This document shows, in pieces, positions 53,394 through 62,895 of a stretch of 64,000 bases of DNA. The notes beneath the pieces are model-generated. The model saw only the letters and a program-made list of their open reading frames with translations. It searched no databases and was not told the origin of the DNA. Position 1 is the first letter of the stretch, and each line of letters starts with the position of its first letter. Where the stretch lies: assembly GCA_942493075.1 (NCBI GenBank), contig OW818681.1:5518001-5582000 (forward strand). The letters run 5' to 3'. This DNA comes from JBBQYD01 sp942493075. GTDB lineage: Bacteria > Verrucomicrobiota > Verrucomicrobiia > Limisphaerales > UBA8199. The position numbers and the translations under genes are program-made.

Positions 53394-54429
53394 TTGTCAA
53401 TGGCAGGCGACCTTGCATGCGCACGGGTTGCTCAGGGCGGGGTTTGTTCCGCCCGATCATATCCGGCGTTTGCAGGATTATTTGCGTTTGCGCGCCGATC
53501 ACATCTCCAGTTGCGCCACGAGCGAGCAGCATATGCAGAAAGCACTGGAGCGAATGAACATCAAGATTCATGACGTGATCAGCGATCTGACCGGAGTGAG
53601 TGGATTAAAGATGGTGAGAGCTATTCTTGAGGGAGAGCGCGATCCGGAGAAACTGCTGGCATTGTGCGACCCGACGATCCAGAAGAAGAAAGCCAAGCGT
53701 GTGTGCGAAGCGCTGCGAGGGACGTGGAAGCAAGAGCACCTCTTTGCCCTGCGCCAAGCCTTGGCAGCCTGGGAGTTTTATCGCGCCCGAATTGCCGAAT
53801 GCGATCAGGCTCTGGAAGAAGTGCTCAAGAAAATGACGGAGCACAAGGCCGATCCCCCTGGGGAGTTGCCCAAGTCGGACCGAAAGAACAAGAGCAACAC
53901 TCCGCAGATAGATGGGTTGCTGAAGTTGCTCTGGAAACTCTGTGACGGCAAGGATGCGACAAAGCTGCCCGGGATAACTGAGCACACACTGCTACGGTTG
54001 GTTTCGGAGGTTGGAACCGACCTCAAAGAGCATTGGGAGAACGAAAAGAGGTTTACCTCGTGGCTGGGGCTGGCTCCCGGGACCCATCAGAGCGGCAAGC
54101 GGCGCAGATCGGAGAAGCGATCAACCAACAAAGCAGGCCGACTCTTATGTGTGATTGCCCGAGCGGTGGGCAAGACAAATGATCGAGCCTTGGGAGGGTT
54201 CTATCGAAGAATCCGAAGCCGCAGCGGCGGCCTGGTAGCAAGCAGGGCACTGGCTCGCAAGCTTGGAGCAATGTTCTGGAGAGTGATGGTCCACGGATTA
54301 GCTTACGTGGAGCATGGTCTGGCCAAGTATGAGGAAAAAGTACTGCAGACCGAACATACGACATTAGCCCGCCGGGCCAGGAGACTTGGACTAACACTAG
54401 CCCCTATGCAAAACCCTATGAAAACCTAG
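53386..54429 (+). CDS. IS110-type transposase, C-terminal part (frameshifted)
   Basis: 347 codons from ATG 53386; begins MSDCQWQATLHAHGLLRAGF, carrying the last catalytic Asp. It continues with a helical linker (IRRLQDYLRLRADHISS, LFALRQALAAWEFYRARIAE) and ends with the Transposase_20-type domain: LPGITEHTLLRLVSEVG, SWLGLAPGTHQSGKRRRS, NKAGRLLCVIARAVG and SRALARKLGAMFWRVMVHGL. The nucleophilic Ser region of the family lies in this domain. Apart from the upstream shift the frame is clean, so the element was active recently. The two parts together would make a protein of about 443 residues. Confidence 0.87.
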   Translation: MSDCQWQATLHAHGLLRAGFVPPDHIRRLQDYLRLRADHISSCATSEQHMQKALERMNIKIHDVISDLTGVSGLKMVRAILEGERDPEKLLALCDPTIQKKKAKRVCEALRGTWKQEHLFALRQALAAWEFYRARIAECDQALEEVLKKMTEHKADPPGELPKSDRKNKSNTPQIDGLLKLLWKLCDGKDATKLPGITEHTLLRLVSEVGTDLKEHWENEKRFTSWLGLAPGTHQSGKRRRSEKRSTNKAGRLLCVIARAVGKTNDRALGGFYRRIRSRSGGLVASRALARKLGAMFWRVMVHGLAYVEHGLAKYEEKVLQTEHTTLARRARRLGLTLAPMQNPMKT

Positions 54430-54501
54430 CTTTGCCCTCCCAAAAATCCTGCCGTCGTTAGGCAGGTCCATGGAAAGCACAAAGTCCCACAATAACCATT
54501 T

Positions 54502-54546
54502 CAGTTTTTCGGGTTTGCGCTTTCGCGACGCAAACCCGAAAAACTG
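54502..54546 (+). ncRNA. Candidate structured RNA of the IS110-type element, first stem-loop
   Basis: CAGTTTTTCGGGTTTGCG (54502-54519) pairs perfectly with 54529-54546 across a 9-nt loop. The same hairpin in the deletion derivative (51051-51095) has one change in the 3' arm, A to G, that keeps a G-U pair. Conservation of pairing with no transposase present suggests a functional RNA or DNA structure. Assignment as a bridge-type RNA is inference. Confidence 0.5.
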
Positions 54547-54576
54547 AGGTTGACATAAAAAGAGGCACGAAGCTTT

Positions 54577-54636
54577 CCACAGAACAGCAAACACCTCTTC
54601 TGATAACCAATGACTTACGTGTTTGCTGCTCTGTGG
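54577..54636 (+). ncRNA. Candidate structured RNA of the IS110-type element, second stem-loop
   Basis: CCACAGAACAGCAAACAC (54577-54594) pairs with GTGTTTGCTGCTCTGTGG (54619-54636) with one mismatch and a 24-nt loop. It directly abuts the right inverted end. No coding potential is seen across 54430-54679. Confidence 0.45.
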
Positions 54637-54781
54637 TCACGATGCGATTCCTTTAGGAGTTGGAGGCTACCAACAGTACCGATTCCAGTTTGGTCATCAT
54701 TCCTGTGTTCGAATCGGAACACGTCTGTGTGTAGCGCAGGTGTCATCGGCAAGGAAGGCTGATGCTCAAGGCTCCCCCTAC

Positions 54782-54897
54782 CGCAACCAGAAGGGTTGCC
54801 AAATAGTAGCCGGAGCGTCGGAGCGAAGCGAAGACCTCCGGTTACGTCGCATATAGGAATTGCACCCCGGACACGGGGTGCAAGACCAACTCACCCC
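54782..54897 (+). repeat. Hairpin repeat family R1, copy D
   Basis: Same unit as copies A-C. The preceding DNA (cacgtctgtgtgtagcgcag) matches that before copy B. The remainder of 54898-55090 has no supported gene. Confidence 0.85.
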
Positions 54898-55090
54898 AAG
54901 GTCGAACTGCGGTGAACTGGGTGAGGAAATGGTAGGAACTTTTGACACGAAGGAAAATCAAGTTAGCGAAGGGGAAAATGGGCATTTTTCAGAGCTTCGA
55001 TTACACGCCTCTCTTCCGTTGAAAGCAACATTCTTTCTTCTTCGTTCCCTTGGTCCCCCTTTTGTTCAAGGTTCTTCCTTTCTTCTCTGT

Positions 55091-57160
55091 TTACTCGGTC
55101 CCTTGTTTCAGTGTGACCGTGTGCTCGGTGCCGTCAGCGGCGAGGGAGAGTCCCGCAACGCATTGATAGCCATTCGCCGCAAACATATAGCAAGCTGCCT
55201 CCGCAGGGGCGGAGTTCCATTCGAACCGCCCTGAAGCATCCGTTCGAGTCTTCCACTCAAACTGGGGCCCAATCTGCTTTTGAAAGTCCGTGTCCATGCG
55301 AACGAATGCTCCAGCTATCGGATTGCCGGCCTCGTCGCGCACGACTCCCCGCAGGACATTTCCGGGTGCCAGCGGGATCTGCACCACATTTGCCTGCACC
55401 TCAAGTCGCACCGTCACGACTTGAGAAGCAAAGCCTTCCGCCTGCACCGCCAGTTCGGTGCGAAGTGTTTGGGAATCGGACAAGGGTGTGGGAACAGGCT
55501 CTCGAATGGACGACGCACCTGAGTTGGTGGGTTCTGCTGACAGAGTCGCCCAATCAAAAACAGTTTGTGTGTGAGGCGTAACTCCGGAAAGGCTGAACCA
55601 CCCGGTGTCGTCGGTTCGCGCGGACTTGCGTTCCGCAGCGTTCGAGTCCAGCGTCCGAATGCGTGCCTGACGCAGGGGGATACCTTGAAGGTCAGTGACC
55701 TGTCCCTCAATCGTAAATCCACGATCCATCATCAGGATCAGCTTGGTCATCTCAACCTGGGAGACAGGAATGACCGGAAAGGCATTTGCAAATCCAGGCT
55801 TTTTCAGGATCAGCCCGATCTCGTTAGTGTAATCAAAAGGAATATAGGTGCAGGACCAACTGCCATCCTCGCGCGTGGTCACCGGGCAGGTCTGAAAATC
55901 ACGGTTTTCAGTCTGTCCTGGTTGAATTCCGGGTGTCCGAACATGGATGGTAACTTCCGGCAACGGGTTGTTTTCCGCATCCAATACCCAACCTGAAATC
56001 TCCCAGGCACGTTCAAGTGCGACCGTGTACACTCCCTCAACTCCTTTCCGACCGATCCGACCGATAGCTATGGCCTTTGGGACGTGCCAATCCGCTGTGA
56101 CGAAGACGTTCGGCCCGGTTTTATGCGGACCTTCGGGTTTGAGAATGACAGCCTCGCCGGATTCATCAGTGACGGTCTCCCGGGACTCGATTTCGCCGCT
56201 GGGACCAAAATACATGTACTTGATCTTTGTCTTTGGCAGAGGCACGCCGGAGCCGTCCTCGACAACCTGCAATCTGAAACGGATGTTTTCACCGGTTTCC
56301 ATGGGCAAGGACTGCGGAAGGACGCCGTTTGCCGATGCCGTTGGAGGCCGGTTTTCCGATGGTGCTGCAGATGGAGGCGTTGTTGCTGCCTCGGCAATTC
56401 CCGACGAATCCTTTGTGCCTGGCCAGAACCAAACCAGGCTTGCAAGCCCGGCGGCGAGGATGAACCCCGCAGCGAGCTTTGTCGAAGGCGCGCCAACGAC
56501 CCGGGACGGGAGAGAACCCGGCGATGCCGGGCTGGACAAGACCGCAACATTGATATTTAAAAGCTGCGAAACAACATGAGGCGGTGCCGCTTCCACGCTG
56601 TTCTGAAGCAGGAGTGTCCCGAGGGCCACTGTGGTGCAAGTCGAGTTGGAGACCCCGAGCTGCGAACGCAATCGCTCCAACGCGCGGCTCACGCGCATCT
56701 TCCCGGCATCCTCGCTCACCCCAAAAGTCGCGCCTACCTCGCGCATGGATTTAGCATTTAGGAAGCGAAGCAGAATCGCCTGGCGGTCCTCCTCAGGGAG
56801 ACGATCCAGCGCGTCGTCCAGATCCAGTGAAATGGCATTCCAACTCGGAGTTGTAGTTTGCATAGATGCGGTTTGTTCTTCGCGGCGTTTGCGCCGGTTA
56901 TCCGCACGCCACATATCGATGGCGACATTCACGGTCGTCCGGTGGAGCCAGCCCAGGAACTCCGGATGGGTCTCTACCTGGGGAGGGTTGCGCGCCAGCC
57001 GTATGAACACCAGTTGGGTAATATCTTCTGCCAGGTGCACATCGGCGGCTCGGCGTTTGGCTACCGAATAGACGAGATTCGTGTAGGCATGCACCAAAGC
57101 CGCAAACGCCGATTCTGATCGGCTGTCTCTGAATTGGCGCAGGAGTTCTATCTCATTCAT
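55091..57160 (-). CDS. Membrane-tethered ECF sigma factor with carboxypeptidase-regulatory-like exterior
   Basis: 689 residues. Region 2 is SAFAALVHAYTNLVYSVAKR through DITQLVFIRLARNPP and FLGWLHRTTVNVAIDMWRAD; region 4 is LPEEDRQAILLRFLNAKSMREVGATFGVSEDAGKMRVSRA. A transmembrane helix lies at about 229-246 (LAAGFILAAGLASLVWFW). The exterior 430 residues are several beta domains of the CarboxypepD_reg/Ig type, e.g. EISGWVLDAENNPLPEVTIHV, TIEGQVTDLQGIPLRQARIR and LRGVVRDEAGNPIAGAFVRM. The layout puts the sigma domains in the cytoplasm and sensor-like domains outside in one chain. Release would need proteolysis, or the membrane form may act directly (inference). No separate anti-sigma factor is present. 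Confidence 0.88.
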   Translation of the reverse strand: MNEIELLRQFRDSRSESAFAALVHAYTNLVYSVAKRRAADVHLAEDITQLVFIRLARNPPQVETHPEFLGWLHRTTVNVAIDMWRADNRRKRREEQTASMQTTTPSWNAISLDLDDALDRLPEEDRQAILLRFLNAKSMREVGATFGVSEDAGKMRVSRALERLRSQLGVSNSTCTTVALGTLLLQNSVEAAPPHVVSQLLNINVAVLSSPASPGSLPSRVVGAPSTKLAAGFILAAGLASLVWFWPGTKDSSGIAEAATTPPSAAPSENRPPTASANGVLPQSLPMETGENIRFRLQVVEDGSGVPLPKTKIKYMYFGPSGEIESRETVTDESGEAVILKPEGPHKTGPNVFVTADWHVPKAIAIGRIGRKGVEGVYTVALERAWEISGWVLDAENNPLPEVTIHVRTPGIQPGQTENRDFQTCPVTTREDGSWSCTYIPFDYTNEIGLILKKPGFANAFPVIPVSQVEMTKLILMMDRGFTIEGQVTDLQGIPLRQARIRTLDSNAAERKSARTDDTGWFSLSGVTPHTQTVFDWATLSAEPTNSGASSIREPVPTPLSDSQTLRTELAVQAEGFASQVVTVRLEVQANVVQIPLAPGNVLRGVVRDEAGNPIAGAFVRMDTDFQKQIGPQFEWKTRTDASGRFEWNSAPAEAACYMFAANGYQCVAGLSLAADGTEHTVTLKQGTE

Positions 57161-57381
57161 CTTTGTCTATGTAACGTCACCGACAGGTGAAAGGTAAAAA
57201 AAAGGCTCCTTGCAGTCTTCGTGGGACTTAGGCATTTGGAGGAAGAAGGCTGATGCGGAAGGCTGTATCCCCTTTTTCTCGGCGTCTCGGCGTAATCGAT
57301 TGTCTGTGGTCCCCGTTCTGACGATCCCAATACCTCTGTGCATCCACCGTTTGTTCCTGTTGGATGAACAGATCAGCATCA

Positions 57382-57497
57382 GCGCAACCCGGAGGGTTGC
57401 CAAATAGCAGCCGGAGCGTCGTAGCGAAGCGAAGACCTCCGGTTGCGTCAGGATGAGCCCAGCACCCCGGACCCGGGGTGCCAGACCAAGTTACCCA
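57382..57497 (+). repeat. Hairpin repeat family R1, copy E
   Basis: Unit with gcaacccggagggttgcc, gcagccggagcgtcgtagcg and CACCCCGGACCCGGGGTG. It stands alone, without the A/C spacer. The rest of 57161-57613 has no supported gene. Confidence 0.85.
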
Positions 57498-57619
57498 CCG
57501 CCGAACGACGGTGAGCTGCGCTAGGAAATGGATGAATCCCATACACTGATACTTGCGGCGGCCGAGGTAAGCACTCTATATAACGGCGCGGTGCAAGCAA
57601 TGAAGCGTGTGACGTGGAT

Positions 57620-58024
57620 ATGAAACCGCGGTTTTTAAAACACGGGTGCCTTGGTATAAGTCTGTGCGCATTATGCGGCCTGTTTTTGGCGAACTACCAT
57701 AGAGGGGCAACCAGCGATGGAAACGTGGAGCCGGTGGAAATACCTGTGGAGGTTATTGGTAGACCTATACGTGGATACCATGGATGGAATGCCGCCCGCG
57801 CCCAAGAACCTTTCCCGGAGTGCATCTCAAAGGATGAAATCCAACAAATCTATGATCGGCTTGGCGAACTAGATGGAATCACCCAGCACGTCTTCAATGT
57901 CGACGTGAGTTGGCAGGATATTCCCGTTGCTCTACGTATTCGCGTTCCTAGGGCTCTGATCTTTTGTGCGAAGGACCAGACAAATCGATGGCAGGTGATC
58001 AAGGTGTTCCATGTCAGAGATTAG
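57620..58024 (+). CDS. Exported hypothetical protein
   Basis: 134 residues from ATG 57620 (MKPRFLKHGCLGIS); GTG 57614 is an alternative. The N-terminus is a signal peptide or anchor (LGISLCALCGLFLANYHRG) without a clear lipobox. The soluble part has VEIPVEVIGRPIRGYHGW, CISKDEIQQIYDRLGEL and IPVALRIRVPRALIFCA. No family recognised. It stands alone between hairpin repeats. Confidence 0.55.
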   Translation: MKPRFLKHGCLGISLCALCGLFLANYHRGATSDGNVEPVEIPVEVIGRPIRGYHGWNAARAQEPFPECISKDEIQQIYDRLGELDGITQHVFNVDVSWQDIPVALRIRVPRALIFCAKDQTNRWQVIKVFHVRD

Positions 58025-58272
58025 TTCTTCATTTGTACGCGCGTGTTGTGGGGACACTTGCTTGTGGTGGCGAAAAAGAAGTCGGATAGGGTCATAGTTG
58101 GGAAGCTGCCACACCCTGTGAACGATCTGATCAAAATCGATGATGCCGGGTCGGTGGTGCAGAGTTGAGGTTTCCGTCTTGAATCTTGAAAGAACCAGCC
58201 GAACCGAATTCCAATGATCGGTGGTCAGTGAGGCCGAGGAGAGGACGGGGCACAGGGCGGGAAGGAAATGCA

Positions 58273-58380
58273 AGTCTGGCACCCCGTGTCCGGGGTGCTG
58301 TATCGATCGGAATCCTGACCGGAGGTCTCCGCTGCGCTCCGACGCTCCGGCTACGTTATGGCAACCCTCCAGGTTGCTCG
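58273..58380 (-). repeat. Hairpin repeat family R1, copy F
   Basis: Reverse-complement copy: CACCCCGTGTCCGGGGTG, then ggaggtctccgctgcgctcc and gcaaccctccaggttgc. The zone 58025-58812 also contains a cgcggagacgcagagctcgc repeat near 58426-58450 and the ttcgcgtctttacctgac type near 58582; no gene is supported. Confidence 0.85.
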
Positions 58381-58812
58381 GTTTGCGGGTCGGGTGATCT
58401 CACGTGGAGGGATAAGAGTTTTCACGCGGAGACGCAGAGCTCGCGGAGAGAGGAAACGGCCAAGCCGCAAAGCAGCCAGGATTCTTAGGACGAATGGAAG
58501 CCTCTGTTCTCTCGGCCCTTCTCCTGTGTGTGGTCGGCGGCCTCCGCGAGGCCAGCCCGGCCCAGCCGGTTTCTTGCATCTTCGCGTCTTTACCTGACAT
58601 TAAAGTCGTTTTCGGGCTTTTCAGGTTTTCGTTACCTTGCCCCCTTCTGTTCGCAGTGTCTTGCTGTTTCAAAATCTCACGGGGAGGCGCGGAATCCAAG
58701 GAGGAGGTAGAGAAAGTGATTGTCAACCTTGGGACGGCCATGTGAAATGTTTCCAGAAGGCGCTTTTTGAGAATGACGGATTCCATAGTGTTGGTGGGTG
58801 CCATTCAGGAAG

Positions 58813-59370
58813 ATGAAACTGATCCTAATACTTTCTTTGTTCGTTCTCGCTGGCTGCACAGGCCTGAAACCTCACCGTCTTACAACTCAGGATGTGTACG
58901 AACGCCGCGCGTCGGTTAATGCTCCATTTCACCTCGGACGTTGGCGGCTGTTATTGGGAATGGAAATTATTGGAGATCCGATTGAAGCGTTTACCCATTT
59001 GTACGCGGAGCGTGATGGATGCCTTGTGCGAATTGATCGCCCTGCCGACTTCGAGAGGCTTTCAGGAATATGCATCAGGAATCCGGATGAGGCCTTGGCG
59101 TTGGTCAGGATGTTTACCGATAACCAAACCTACCTTTATTTCAGTCGTCCCCGTGCCGTTGAGTATCCTCAAGGCAACGCCACTGTGCGTTCGGTTCCGG
59201 ATGGGTATGTTGTGAGCAGAAACCTGTTGTATCTGAAACGAGCCCATAGAGGCTTTCAGGTGCGCCAAGTTCAGGAGTTTGTCTCGCCGAATGGGGCTTA
59301 CTCCCGTCGCCGAGGGTCTCTGACTGCGATCCTGCCACACCTGCCTGAGGAGATCCCAATTTTTCAATAG
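58813..59370 (+). CDS. Hypothetical lipoprotein
   Basis: 185 residues from ATG 58813 (MKLILILSLFVLAGCTGLKP), a strong lipoprotein signal with lipobox LAGC. The mature part is mixed alpha/beta with GRWRLLLGMEIIGDPIEAFTH, LVRIDRPADFERLSGICIRN, LVRMFTDNQTYLYFSRPR and a C-terminal LPHLPEEIPIF. No known domain is recognised. It precedes the GH78 gene by 133 bp on the same strand. Confidence 0.68.
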   Translation: MKLILILSLFVLAGCTGLKPHRLTTQDVYERRASVNAPFHLGRWRLLLGMEIIGDPIEAFTHLYAERDGCLVRIDRPADFERLSGICIRNPDEALALVRMFTDNQTYLYFSRPRAVEYPQGNATVRSVPDGYVVSRNLLYLKRAHRGFQVRQVQEFVSPNGAYSRRRGSLTAILPHLPEEIPIFQ

Positions 59371-59503
59371 GATTTGCACCCACGTAGGCAAGATCTCTTC
59401 GAATTCGTCCTGAGTCCCGTGGCTCGGCGCGCGACTGCATGAGTGGTGTTTTTTACTCCACGTACAGCTTGCGGAACAGACCCGTTTCTGGTGAGTTCTC
59501 CAG

Positions 59504-62500
59504 GTGTTTCACACTCCTTTCTCTAGAATCTGCAGGTTCTTACGCCGTGCATTCTCCGTCTTCGGGGCATTCCCCACAAAGTCGGCGCTAAAATGTTTCG
59601 CTGCAGGCGTGCCTGTTCTTCTGGCTGCCACCACCTCGCTCGCCGCAAGCGTTCAGCCGGCTGATCTGCGCTGTGAATACCAGGCCAACCCGCTCGGCAT
59701 CGATACGCTCAAACCGCGGCTCTCCTGGCAACTGAGGTCCAGCCGCTCGGCCAGAGGCGTGAGCCAGACCACCTGCCAGGTTCTTGTGGCGAGCACCCCC
59801 GAAAAGCTCGCGGCCAATTCCGGCGATCTTTGGGATTCCGGACGCATCGACGCGCGCACTACTGCTCGATTCGAGTATCAGGGCACCCCCCTGCACTCGC
59901 GGCAGACCTGCTGGTGGAAGGTGCGAGTCTGGGATGCTGATGGCAAATCCTCCCGGTGGAGCAAACCGGCGCGCTGGAGCATGGGCTTGCTGGAACCGGC
60001 AGATTGGCAGGCCCGGTGGATCGGACACTTTGCCCCGCGCGACCGCGAGGCAGAACTCGCTACGAACGGCTTGACTTTTGCCCATTGCCGCTGGATCTGG
60101 TTCCCTGAGGGTGATCCACGCAAAAGCGCCCCAGCCGGGAAACGTTTCTTCCGCCGCGCCTTCAACCTGCCTTCCTCCGGCCCCGTAAAGGAGGCGCGCC
60201 TGCTGCTGACCGTGGATACCCGCTACTCTGTGTTCCTCAACGGACGCCTGGTGCGCAAAAACTACGACCACGGCAACAGTTGGATGCGCGCGTACGAAAC
60301 CGATGTTGCCTCCTTCCTCCGCCCCGGAAGCAACGTCCTGGCCGTTGAGGGCAGCGGTGCGGGTGACCGCCCGGCGGGCTTGATTGCCAAACTATCCGTC
60401 GCCCTGCCCGGTGCGTCCCTGGAGGTCACCACCGATGCCGCATGGAAATCTTCCAATCAGGAAATGAAAGACTGGACCGCTCCCGCATTTGATGACTCTG
60501 CCTGGCGCCCCGCGATGGACTTGGGCGAGATCGGCATCCAACCTTGGGGCAACAATTGGACCGGCTGGGCACAGCAAGCACCCAGCCCCATTTTCCGCAA
60601 GACCTTCACCGTGTCCAAAGCCGTCCGGTCAGCTACTCTCTACGTTTCCGGTCTCGGCTATCACGAGGTCCGCTTGAACGGCGATAAAGTGGGCGACCAC
60701 GTCCTTGACCCCGCGTTTACCCGCTACGACCGACGGGTGCTATACGTCACGCACGACATCACCTCTCAGGTCCGCCGAGGAGATAACGCGCTCGGTGTGA
60801 TGCTCGGCAACGGCTGGTTCAACGTGGAAAACTTCGAGGAATGGGATTTTCTGAAAGCTCCGTGGCGGGATAAGCCCAAAGCCATCGTGCAACTCGAAAT
60901 CACTTACCGCGACGGCACTACCCAAACTGTCGTCAGCGACGCCTCCTGGCGCGCCGCCACTGGTCCCGTGCGGTTTGACGGCATTCGCAACGGGGAAGTC
61001 TACGACGCGCGCCGCGACCCCGCAGGCTGGGACAAACCCGGCTACGACGATTCCACCTGGGTTTCAGCCGCGCTCGTGCCCGTCCCCAAAGGCCGGTTGT
61101 GCGCACAAATGCTGCCCCCCATCCGCGTGACCCAGACCCTGCGCCCCGTCTCCCTGACTGAGCCGCGGCCGGGTGTCTTTGTGTTCGATCTCGGACAAAA
61201 CATCGCCGGCTGGGCCCATCTCAAAGTCCGGGGTCCGGCAGGGACTCGCGTCACTCTCCGCTACGGCGAGCGGCTGAGCCCTGATGGTCTCCTTGATCAA
61301 TACCCCATCGATTGTTTCGTTTACCAGGGCCCCTTCCAAACCGACGTTTATACTCTCAAGGGCACCGGCGCCGAACTCTGGGAACCCCGCTTTAGCTACC
61401 ACGGCTTCCAATATGTCGAGGTCACCGGCTTCCCTGGCCGGCCCACCCTGGACTCCTTGTGCGGTCGCGTGGTGCACACCGACTTCGCCTCCGCCGGCTC
61501 CTTCACCTGCTCCAATCCCCTGTTGAACCGCATCCAAGAGATGTCGCGCTGGAGTTTTCGCGGCAATTTTCACGGCTACCCCACCGACTGCCCGCAGCGG
61601 GAAAAGAACGGCTGGATCGGCGACGCCCATATCTTCGCTGAAACCGCACTCCTGAATTTCGACACCGCCACTGCCTACGAAAAATGGCTCGCGGATTTCC
61701 GCGATGAGCAGCGGCCTGATGGTCAGGCAGCAGCGATCATCCCCACCTCCGGCTGGGGCTACGGTCTCGGCCCTTCCTGGGACAGTGCCTTCATCCTCAT
61801 CCCCTGGTTTCACTACACCTATACGGGCGATGCACGCGTGCTCCGCGACAACTACGATCAGATGAAGCTCTACCTGGATTTCCTCGGCACCAGGGCAAGC
61901 AACAGCATCGTCAGCTACGGCCTGGGCGACTGGATGTATCCCCACACTGCCACCCCCGCCGAAATAACCGGCACCGGCTATTTCTTTGCCAACGCCCAGA
62001 TCCTCGCCAGGACCGCCTCACTCCTCGGCAAACCAGCAGACGCCGCAAAATACGCTGCACTCGCCGATCAGATCCGCGCCGCCTACATGGCCCAGCTCTA
62101 TCGCGGCAATGGCACTTTCGCCAATGGCAGTCAAACCGCCCAAAGTTGCCCCCTCTGGCATGGCCTGGTCCCGGACTCCGAGCGTGACGCCGTCGCCCGC
62201 CAACTCCTGGCCGCAGTCGAAAAACAAAACGGGCACCCGGATGTCGGCATCATCGGCATCAAATACCTGCTTCCAGCCCTCTCCCAAACCGGCCAGGATG
62301 AGGCCGCCTTCCGTCTGGTCACGCAGACCACCGCCCCGAGTTGGGGCGACTGGCTGAACCGGGGTGCCACCACTTGCTGGGAGGACTGGAACGGCGAATA
62401 CTCCCGTAACCATTATTCCTTCGGCACAGTGGCCGAATGGTTCTTCAAATCCCTCGCCGGCCTCAACCCGGACCCAGACCAGCCTGGCTTCAAACACTTC

Positions 62501-62797
62501 GTTGTCCAGCCTCATCCCGTGGGAGATCTGAAATGGGTGCGCGCCACACATGATTCCGTCCGGGGTCCGATCACGATCAACTGGAAACGAGACCGCGGCA
62601 CATTTGGCCTGGAACTCTCTGTTCCCCCGGGTTCCACAGCCACAGTGCATCTCCCGACGTCGCATCCCGAGGCGGTGACTGAATCAGGCCGCGCTGCCAT
62701 AAAAGCCCGGGGCGTCAAATTCCTACGGGCGGAAACAGGAACGGCGATCTACGAGGTCGGCTCGGGGCGTTACCAGTTTGAAGCCCCGCTGCCCTGA
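59504..62797 (+). CDS. GH78 alpha-L-rhamnosidase
   Basis: 1097 residues from GTG 59504; the exact start is uncertain because no strong ribosome site is seen, and the signal-like segment CFAAGVPVLLAATTSLAAS lies near residue 30. N-terminal beta domains of the family follow (LSWQLRSSRSARGVSQTTCQ, CWWKVRVWDADGKSSRWS and a CBM67-like part). The (alpha/alpha)6 catalytic barrel begins near residue 660 and contains DCPQREKNGWIGDAH, where Asp, Glu and Asp match the family's catalytic cluster, and TCWEDWNGEYSRNHYSFG supplying the catalytic Glu. The C-terminal beta-domain ends with RYQFEAPLP. It removes rhamnose from plant or bacterial glycans, probably outside the cell or in the periplasm. Confidence 0.93.
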   Translation: MFHTPFSRICRFLRRAFSVFGAFPTKSALKCFAAGVPVLLAATTSLAASVQPADLRCEYQANPLGIDTLKPRLSWQLRSSRSARGVSQTTCQVLVASTPEKLAANSGDLWDSGRIDARTTARFEYQGTPLHSRQTCWWKVRVWDADGKSSRWSKPARWSMGLLEPADWQARWIGHFAPRDREAELATNGLTFAHCRWIWFPEGDPRKSAPAGKRFFRRAFNLPSSGPVKEARLLLTVDTRYSVFLNGRLVRKNYDHGNSWMRAYETDVASFLRPGSNVLAVEGSGAGDRPAGLIAKLSVALPGASLEVTTDAAWKSSNQEMKDWTAPAFDDSAWRPAMDLGEIGIQPWGNNWTGWAQQAPSPIFRKTFTVSKAVRSATLYVSGLGYHEVRLNGDKVGDHVLDPAFTRYDRRVLYVTHDITSQVRRGDNALGVMLGNGWFNVENFEEWDFLKAPWRDKPKAIVQLEITYRDGTTQTVVSDASWRAATGPVRFDGIRNGEVYDARRDPAGWDKPGYDDSTWVSAALVPVPKGRLCAQMLPPIRVTQTLRPVSLTEPRPGVFVFDLGQNIAGWAHLKVRGPAGTRVTLRYGERLSPDGLLDQYPIDCFVYQGPFQTDVYTLKGTGAELWEPRFSYHGFQYVEVTGFPGRPTLDSLCGRVVHTDFASAGSFTCSNPLLNRIQEMSRWSFRGNFHGYPTDCPQREKNGWIGDAHIFAETALLNFDTATAYEKWLADFRDEQRPDGQAAAIIPTSGWGYGLGPSWDSAFILIPWFHYTYTGDARVLRDNYDQMKLYLDFLGTRASNSIVSYGLGDWMYPHTATPAEITGTGYFFANAQILARTASLLGKPADAAKYAALADQIRAAYMAQLYRGNGTFANGSQTAQSCPLWHGLVPDSERDAVARQLLAAVEKQNGHPDVGIIGIKYLLPALSQTGQDEAAFRLVTQTTAPSWGDWLNRGATTCWEDWNGEYSRNHYSFGTVAEWFFKSLAGLNPDPDQPGFKHFVVQPHPVGDLKWVRATHDSVRGPITINWKRDRGTFGLELSVPPGSTATVHLPTSHPEAVTESGRAAIKARGVKFLRAETGTAIYEVGSGRYQFEAPLP

Positions 62798-62895
62798 AGT
62801 GTGCGAATCATGGGTCCTTGTTACCTGGGCTCCCCTTCTTTTCGCAGTGTCTTGCTGCTCCCGAAGGTTTCACGCGGAGCCGCGGAGGAAATGGA

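Larger units (their letters stand above)
52813..54679 (+). mobile_element. IS110-family element with long inverted ends
   Basis: Left end 52813-52859 (cagtactgtcggtagcctcc then aggaatcgcatcgtgacca) is repeated inverted at 54634-54679. The element holds a frameshifted DEDD transposase (53097-54429), 276 bp of left non-coding DNA and about 200 bp of right non-coding DNA with two strong hairpins. The same flanks occur around the small derivative at 51013-51135. IS110 elements typically have no long terminal inverted repeats, so these ends are noteworthy. Confidence 0.8.

Noticed and set aside
50714..57497. CRISPR array made of the repeated hairpins
   Set aside because: Copies are about 110 bp, irregularly spaced by hundreds to thousands of bases, and there are no cas genes.
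57932..58282. Minus-strand 116-codon open frame overlapping an R1 copy
   Set aside because: It overlaps the end of the plus-strand exported protein gene and part of a hairpin repeat, and has no domain.
61064..61945. Minus-strand 293-codon open frame
   Set aside because: It lies wholly antisense to the GH78 gene, which has catalytic motifs in the plus strand.
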